A stretch of 6,372 nt of DNA from an uncultured Gammaproteobacteria bacterium. Lineage in GTDB: Bacteria; Pseudomonadota; Gammaproteobacteria; Pseudomonadales; Azotimanducaceae. A program made the translations under genes and the position numbers. Where the stretch lies: NCBI GenBank assembly GCA_913043075.1, contig CAJWLI010000086.1, positions 1 to 6,372 of the forward strand, in the 5' to 3' direction. The notes under the pieces were generated by a model that was not told the origin of the DNA, did no database searches, and worked only from the letters and a program-made list of their open reading frames with translations. The first letter of the stretch is position 1, and each line of letters begins with the position of its first letter. This document shows, one piece after another, positions 5,193 to 6,372 of this stretch.

Positions 5193-5921
5193 TTAATCAA
5201 ACTTTAGATAATCTACGATGATTTTAGCAAAGTCTTCGCAAGCTGCCTCACTTGGGTGATAGCCATCCTCAGCCATATCTCCATTTGATGGACGTCCATG
5301 ATATTCGAAATGAAAAACATCGGGGAAAATTTCCGTCTCTTTGGCGAGCCAGAAATTTAACATAGAGGCTCTCAATCCTAAAAACCAGCGGAGAGGGAAC
5401 GGTAAAATAGGAAACGCCTCCATTGGAGGTAGTCCTAAAAATAGTAAACGATCAAATCTGCCGCGAAGCTTATTTATAAGAACCCTAAGGTCTCTTCGCC
5501 ATGCTTTCAGTGAAGTAAGTCGAGTAACATCATTGACACCGACCGAGACCACTATTAGATTGCCGCCGTTGCCACGGATAGAGCTGACTCGCGCAAGCAG
5601 GTCTTTTAACTTGTCTCCGTTCACCCCGTAAGATGACCATTTCACCGAGTGACCAGTTTTTTTATGGACCTGCTTACCTATCTTCGAGGTTATAGATTGT
5701 TCAGATTTAGACAACCCAGTACCCGCAATGACAGAATCCCCAAACCCAATCAAATGGAACGGTGATTGAGACACGCCGTGCACTCCAGAATGAGGAGGGC
5801 TAGGGTCCGGCGACTTTATCGCCTTCCCTCTCGTGTAAAGGGCTTGAAGGACGAATATCGGCAAAAGAGGGAGGAGAAGAAACCAAATCACAACCAAAAA
5901 AGCAAAATTACCTTCTCTCAT
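5193..5921 (-). CDS. SGNH/GDSL-family hydrolase with N-terminal membrane anchor
   Basis: A 242-residue protein of the SGNH/GDSL esterase-lipase superfamily. Residues about 6-28 form a hydrophobic segment (FAFLVVIWFLLLPLLPIFVL), a signal anchor or signal peptide after a short polar start, so the catalytic domain probably faces the periplasm. Block I is IGFGDSVIAGTG (58-69) with nucleophile Ser63; block II contains SYGVNGD (97-103); block III is SVGVND (126-131) with oxyanion Asn130; block V is DGYHPS (219-224) with Asp219 and His222. All four catalytic or oxyanion positions are therefore present. The substrate cannot be deduced. The region after the anchor (about 35-55) is rich in Pro, Ser and Gly, consistent with a linker. 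No clear ribosome binding site precedes the ATG. It lies 38 bp downstream of the receptor gene and may be co-transcribed with it; 150 bp separate it from the dienelactone hydrolase gene. Confidence 0.9.
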   Translation of the reverse strand: MREGNFAFLVVIWFLLLPLLPIFVLQALYTRGKAIKSPDPSPPHSGVHGVSQSPFHLIGFGDSVIAGTGLSKSEQSITSKIGKQVHKKTGHSVKWSSYGVNGDKLKDLLARVSSIRGNGGNLIVVSVGVNDVTRLTSLKAWRRDLRVLINKLRGRFDRLLFLGLPPMEAFPILPFPLRWFLGLRASMLNFWLAKETEIFPDVFHFEYHGRPSNGDMAEDGYHPSEAACEDFAKIIVDYLKFD

Positions 5922-5959
5922 ACGGTTTTACCCAATTTATTGTCTCCCCGCTTTCGGTT

Positions 5960-6372
5960 TTAGAATGAAAGGCGCAACCCAAAGTCGCCCGAAGTGCCTG
6001 CAGAGCGGAACCCAAAAACTTGCTCATATTCTTCGTCAAAGACATTCTCCAGCCGCAGAGTAACAGTCAAGAAATCGCTAAACTTATAATACCCACTAGC
6101 ACTGACAAGCGTGAACGACGACAGTTGAACTCGTTCTTGAAATGGAGGATAAGGCGGGAAAAAGTCATCTCCCTGTTCGCCCGTATAACTAACGTTAAAA
6201 GAAAAACCTGTTTTTTCTTGCCTCCAAATGGCTCCGATGGCTCCCATATGACGTGGGCGTCTAACTTCTTTTAACCTATTACCCCCAAACCCCTCTTCAT
6301 CAGCATCTAAGTAAGTGTAGGATAAGCTGACATCAAAATTCTCACTAAAGTAATAATCGATTTCTAGCTCGA
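5960..6372 (-). CDS. TonB-dependent outer-membrane receptor, C-terminal part (cut by window edge)
   Basis: The last 136 residues of a larger protein; the reading frame is open to the window end with no stop, so the apparent ATG at 6247 is internal. The sequence is a run of alternating amphipathic strands of a beta-barrel: LEIDYYFSENFDVSLSYTYLDA, then a turn RRPRHMGAIGAIWRQ, SFNVSYTGEQ, LVSASGYYKFSDFLTVTLRLENVFDEEYEQV and GFRSAGTSGDFGLRLSF. NVFDEEYE followed by a C-terminal Phe is the classical end of TonB-dependent receptors, where the terminal aromatic residue is the outer-membrane assembly signal. The RRPRH turn and overall pattern recall BtuB-like (cobalamin) receptors, but the plug domain and TonB box lie outside the window, so the ligand cannot be assigned. 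Full-length family members are about 600-700 residues. The stop is TAA. Confidence 0.88.
   Translation of the reverse strand, partial: ELEIDYYFSENFDVSLSYTYLDADEEGFGGNRLKEVRRPRHMGAIGAIWRQEKTGFSFNVSYTGEQGDDFFPPYPPFQERVQLSSFTLVSASGYYKFSDFLTVTLRLENVFDEEYEQVFGFRSAGTSGDFGLRLSF

Noticed and set aside
4233..5221. Plus-strand open frames opposite the dienelactone hydrolase gene and its upstream gap (4233-4511, 4615-4875, 4895-5221).
   Set aside because: They are shadows of well-supported minus-strand genes with low-complexity, non-family-like translations.
5923..5962. Direct repeat CGGTTTTA (5923-5930 and 5955-5962) around the receptor/GDSL gap.
   Set aside because: Eight bases, two copies, one overlapping a stop codon; no evidence of an operator or attachment site.

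Overview
The window looks like chromosomal DNA from a moderately AT-rich gammaproteobacterium, probably a marine or other free-living aquatic one. The RpoH sequence is of the gammaproteobacterial type, a classical glyoxalase II implies glutathione metabolism, and a TonB-dependent outer-membrane receptor shows a Gram-negative envelope. No mobile element, CRISPR array, tRNA or rRNA is visible. The lineage is inferred from protein resemblance only.

The main result is that two genes which look broken by a premature TGA are better read as selenoprotein genes. At 121-1005 (+) a GrdB/PrdB-like reductase subunit has an in-frame TGA exactly at the first position of a UxxC motif. At 3796-4323 (-) an AhpD/carboxymuconolactone-decarboxylase-like protein has an in-frame TGA exactly at the second Cys position of its CxxC motif, giving CxxU. 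Each TGA is followed at the correct distance by a perfect 7-bp hairpin with G at the start of its loop, as expected of a bacterial SECIS element. The host should therefore carry selA, selB, selC and selD elsewhere. The only two annotated genes ending in TGA are these two; the other seven end in TAA.

Layout: 1-120 is non-coding upstream sequence. 121-1005 (+) is the GrdB-like selenoprotein. 1113-1466 (+) is an ABM-fold monooxygenase-like protein, convergent with rpoH (1491-2342, -). A divergent intergenic region (2343-2465) holds a good sigma70 promoter for rpoH. Then come an MTH1-like Nudix hydrolase (2466-2954, +) and glyoxalase II gloB (3020-3790, +). gloB converges on an operon-like minus-strand run: TonB-dependent receptor C-terminus (5960-6372, cut by the window edge), SGNH/GDSL hydrolase (5193-5921), dienelactone hydrolase family protein (4326-5042) and the AhpD-like selenoprotein (3796-4323). 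The last two are only 2 bp apart and probably translationally coupled.

Functionally many genes fit stress and detoxification: heat-shock sigma factor, sanitation of oxidised nucleotides, methylglyoxal detoxification, a selenol/thiol peroxidase-like protein and a second selenoprotein oxidoreductase. This grouping is inference from families; no shared regulation is visible.
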